This document shows positions 61,835 to 64,000 of a stretch of 64,000 nucleotides of DNA, in pieces. The stretch is from Andreprevotia sp. IGB-42 (GTDB lineage Bacteria; Pseudomonadota; Gammaproteobacteria; Burkholderiales; Chitinibacteraceae). The notes under the pieces were generated by a model that did no database searches, was not told the origin of the DNA, and saw only the letters and a list, made by a program, of their open reading frames with translations. How positions within the stretch are numbered: position 1 is the stretch's first letter; each line of letters starts with the position of its first letter. Where the stretch lies: positions 124,001-188,000 of the forward strand of contig NZ_WXTX01000008.1 of the NCBI RefSeq assembly GCF_009848685.1, in the 5' to 3' direction. A program made the translations under genes and the position numbers.

Positions 61835-62314
61835 TTACCAGTTGCGATAGGGGATGCCATTGAGGCCTACCCCGTTTGAAAGGGTGTAGACATCGTACAC
61901 GTCCCTGCCGTCGGCGGGGGCATCGGCGGGACTGGCGTAGCTGCGCAGCCCCCAGGTTTCCGCATCGCTCTTGCTTGGGCAGTCACAGAACGGGTCACGC
62001 GGAATGCGGCGCATGAAGTAGATCTTCTTGCCACTGGGGTCTTTCAGATCTTTCACGCCTTCGACCAGCGTTTTCAGCTCCGGCGGGTAGCCGGTGTCTT
62101 CCAGCGATTTATTCACGCGGCCATCGTCCACTGCCTGCTTGTAGGCATCGATGCTGCTGCGCATCTGCCACAGCGCCTGGCGCAACTGCTCTTCGCGGTT
62201 GCGCGTGGCGGCGATCTGAGACAGCGGCAAGGCAACGGATGCCAGCACGGCGAGGATGGTGAGGGTCACCATCAGCTCGATCAGCGTAAAGCCGCGCTGG
62301 CGCATTGCCTGCAT
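61835..62314 (-). CDS. GspG/GspH-like pseudopilin
   Basis: This 159-residue prepilin has leader MQAMRQRG and the mature N-terminus FTLIELMVTLTILAVLASVALP with Glu5. The body is REEQLRQALWQMRSSIDAYKQAVDDG...DTGYPPELKTLVEGVKD...YFMRRIPRDPFCDC, a GspG-like pattern with a Cys pair. ATG 62314 lies two bases after the secretin TAG; GTG 62317 is the alternative. It is in one operon with the secretin. Confidence 0.88.
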   Translation of the reverse strand: MQAMRQRGFTLIELMVTLTILAVLASVALPLSQIAATRNREEQLRQALWQMRSSIDAYKQAVDDGRVNKSLEDTGYPPELKTLVEGVKDLKDPSGKKIYFMRRIPRDPFCDCPSKSDAETWGLRSYASPADAPADGRDVYDVYTLSNGVGLNGIPYRNW

Positions 62315-62316
62315 CA

Positions 62317-64000
62317 CTAGCGGCGACCCATGCCGGCGCCGCGTGTTACTGCGGGCTGTGTTTCAGCCTTGGGTTGCTCGACCGGTGCCGGAATGGCTAC
62401 CGGTTCGACCACCACCGGTGGCGGCAGCGGTGCCGGGGCAGGTGCAGCAGGCGCTGCCCCACCACTGCCATTGCTGTTCACGTTGACCGTCGATGCATCA
62501 CGCAGACGCAGCGGTTCGGTGGTCAGCAGGCCATCGGTACCGCTGTTGAAGTTGGTCACATAGCCGCTTGGCACCTGCAGGTTGCGCACGATGCGCGGTG
62601 TGATCATCAGCATCAGCTCGGTGCGCTTGTTCTCGGTCTGCTTGGTGCCGAAAATGCGATCCAGGATCGGCAGTTCGCCCAGCCCCGGCAGGCTGGAGCC
62701 AGAGCCGGTTTCGGTGCGGTTGAGCAGGCCGGCCAGCACCTGCGTTTCACCGTCGCGCGCCGTCATGTTGGTTTCGGCACGGCGGGTACCGATGGTGTAA
62801 ACCACCGAGCCCTGCTTGGTTTCGCTCTTGTCGGTGATGTTGGACATTTCCAGCGTCACCTTGATCGAGATATCCGAATCCTGCGTGAGCAGTGGCTCCA
62901 CGTTCAACGTCAGGCCCACGTCCTGATAGGCTACCGATTCGGTGGTCACGCCGTTGGATACGGTAGAGGTGATCACGGGTACGCGGTCACCGATCAGGAT
63001 CTTGGCCTTGTCGCGGTTCTTCACGCGGATTTTCGGGTTGGCCAGCACGTTGGTGTTGCTCTTGGTGCGCAGGAAGTTGGCCGTGATGGTCGGGTCGCCC
63101 AGGTTGACCAGCACATTGCCCTTGTTGATGCTGGACAACTGCTCCAGCGTGATCTTGCCTGGCGTGAATGCACCGGTGCTGGTGGTGCTGCCATCGGCCG
63201 CCGTGGTGGTGCCACCAGCGAAGCCGCCGACCGTGGCGCTCACGCTGCTCGGGTACTTGATGCCCATGTTCAGCAAGTCGGAGCTGGTCACTTCCAGTAC
63301 TTCCACATCCAGTACCACTTCGGATTGCGGCAGATCCTGGGCAGCGATCAGGCGTTCGGCCACAGCGACGGCATCCGGCGTATCACGCATCACGATCATG
63401 CTCAGGCGTTCGTCGATATAGACGTCGCGCGTTTTCACCATCTGTTTCAACATGGCCAGCACCTGCTTGGGGTCGGCATTGTTGAGGTAGAAGGTACGCA
63501 TCACCAGATCCTTGTAGTCACGGTCTTTGTCAGGCCGTTTCGGATAGATCAGGATGGTGTTGTCGTTGAGGATTTTCTTGTCGAGCTGGTTGGTGGTCAG
63601 CAAGAGGTTGATCACGTCCTCGACCGTGGTGTCGCGCGCGTAGATGGTGGTGCGCAGCGTCGACGGTACATCACGATCGAAGATGAAGTTGACCTTGCCG
63701 ATACGCGAAATGATGTCGAACACGCTGAAGATGGGCTGATCGCGGAACTGCAGCGAAATCGGGCTTTTCAGCGCCTGCGCCAATGCCGGCTTCAGGCTCG
63801 ATTCACGCGCCTTGCGTGCTTCCAGCTCGGTCTTGAGCGTGATGGCGGCGGTGGCGCGCGGGTTTTCGGCGATGATCTGCTGCACGATGTCGAGTGCTTC
63901 GTCCGGGCGGGTGTCCTTGATCGATTGCGCATACTTGGTCTTGGAATCGAGCATGATGCCGCCCTCGATCTGGCGCAGCCCTTCCTTGGCACGCAGGTTG
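62317..64000 (-). CDS. GspD-like secretin with N-terminal repeat region (5' end outside window)
   Basis: 561 codons are present and the frame is open to the right edge, so the N-terminus is missing; an internal ATG at 63954 is not the true start. The visible N-part (EALDIVQQIIAENPRATAAI) looks like a TPR-type repeat. N0/STN (SLQFRDQPIFSVFDIISRIG, VNFIFDRDVPSTLRTTIYAR), N1 (VMRTFYLNNADPKQVLAMLK) and the secretin domain (LEVTSSDLLNMGIKYPS, VLANPKIRVKNRDKAKILIGDRVPVIT, LPGLGELPILDRIFG) follow. A Pro/Ala-rich tail (GGAAPAAPAPAPLPPPV) ends in Arg. It forms the outer-membrane pore of a system distinct from MSHA. Confidence 0.9.
   Translation of the reverse strand, partial: NLRAKEGLRQIEGGIMLDSKTKYAQSIKDTRPDEALDIVQQIIAENPRATAAITLKTELEARKARESSLKPALAQALKSPISLQFRDQPIFSVFDIISRIGKVNFIFDRDVPSTLRTTIYARDTTVEDVINLLLTTNQLDKKILNDNTILIYPKRPDKDRDYKDLVMRTFYLNNADPKQVLAMLKQMVKTRDVYIDERLSMIVMRDTPDAVAVAERLIAAQDLPQSEVVLDVEVLEVTSSDLLNMGIKYPSSVSATVGGFAGGTTTAADGSTTSTGAFTPGKITLEQLSSINKGNVLVNLGDPTITANFLRTKSNTNVLANPKIRVKNRDKAKILIGDRVPVITSTVSNGVTTESVAYQDVGLTLNVEPLLTQDSDISIKVTLEMSNITDKSETKQGSVVYTIGTRRAETNMTARDGETQVLAGLLNRTETGSGSSLPGLGELPILDRIFGTKQTENKRTELMLMITPRIVRNLQVPSGYVTNFNSGTDGLLTTEPLRLRDASTVNVNSNGSGGAAPAAPAPAPLPPPVVVEPVAIPAPVEQPKAETQPAVTRGAGMGRR

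Overview
The window is a GC-rich, densely packed stretch of chromosome. It most resembles a chitin-degrading betaproteobacterium of the order Neisseriales (Chitinibacteraceae-like). This is an inference from gene content: a two-CBM secreted chitinase, an MSHA pilus locus, the order rsmI / lpoA-yraN-diaA(gmhA)-BON lipoprotein known from Neisseria and E. coli, and ilvE-zinc finger-waaF-aroA. No ribosomal RNA, complete mobile element or CRISPR array was seen.

Layout. 1-6.5 kb (minus): a branched-chain amino-acid type ABC transporter (livK, livH, start of livM) with a bifunctional proline catabolic putA embedded in it and an Lrp-type regulator upstream. 6.7-10.3 kb: a DMT exporter, and an MFS exporter divergent from a TetR regulator. 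10.7-14.3 kb (plus): a 1191-residue REC-GAF-PAS-LOV-GGDEF-EAL-REC protein. 14.4-27.5 kb (minus): an MSHA-type type IV pilus locus in the order mshE, G, A, C, D, O, P, Q, I, I2, J, K, L. 27.5-30.1 kb: a small accessory patch (tiny ORFs, a ribbon-helix-helix protein, a GvpU-like protein, orphans) next to tRNA-Leu. 30.4-38.1 kb: tRNA-Leu, rsmI, lpoA-yraN-diaA-dolP, tesA and ybbA-ybbP. 38.2-44 kb: a BCCT transporter, a divergent pair of citrate synthase homologues (one fused to a helix-turn-helix) and an AspT-family transporter. 44.8-46.9 kb: chitinase. 47-52 kb: PhyH dioxygenase with a divergent AraC regulator, a membrane protein, and a DUF3300-DUF2950 pair. 52-55.7 kb (minus): ilvE, zinc finger, waaF, aroA. 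55.7-58.2 kb: AraC / fosmidomycin-resistance-like MFS, then tRNA-Gly x2 and tRNA-Cys. 58.4-60.9 kb: nadA and a NMN adenylyltransferase-Nudix fusion. 61-64 kb (minus): a second secretin with three pseudopilin-like proteins, running off the right edge.

The most interesting candidate system is the 10.7-27.5 kb block. A protein that carries a blue-light (LOV) signature and intact c-di-GMP synthase and phosphodiesterase motifs lies tail-to-tail with a pilus locus. The locus's ATPase MshE carries the tandem 24-residue c-di-GMP-binding motif with exact 5-residue spacing. Together they could form a light- or redox-responsive c-di-GMP switch for a surface pilus. Domain and motif assignments are read directly from the sequence; the circuit is inference. 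Secondary points of interest are the HTH-citrate synthase fusion facing a citrate synthase paralogue across two perfect inverted repeats, and putA inside a liv operon. Two divergent gene pairs also have overlapping start codons.
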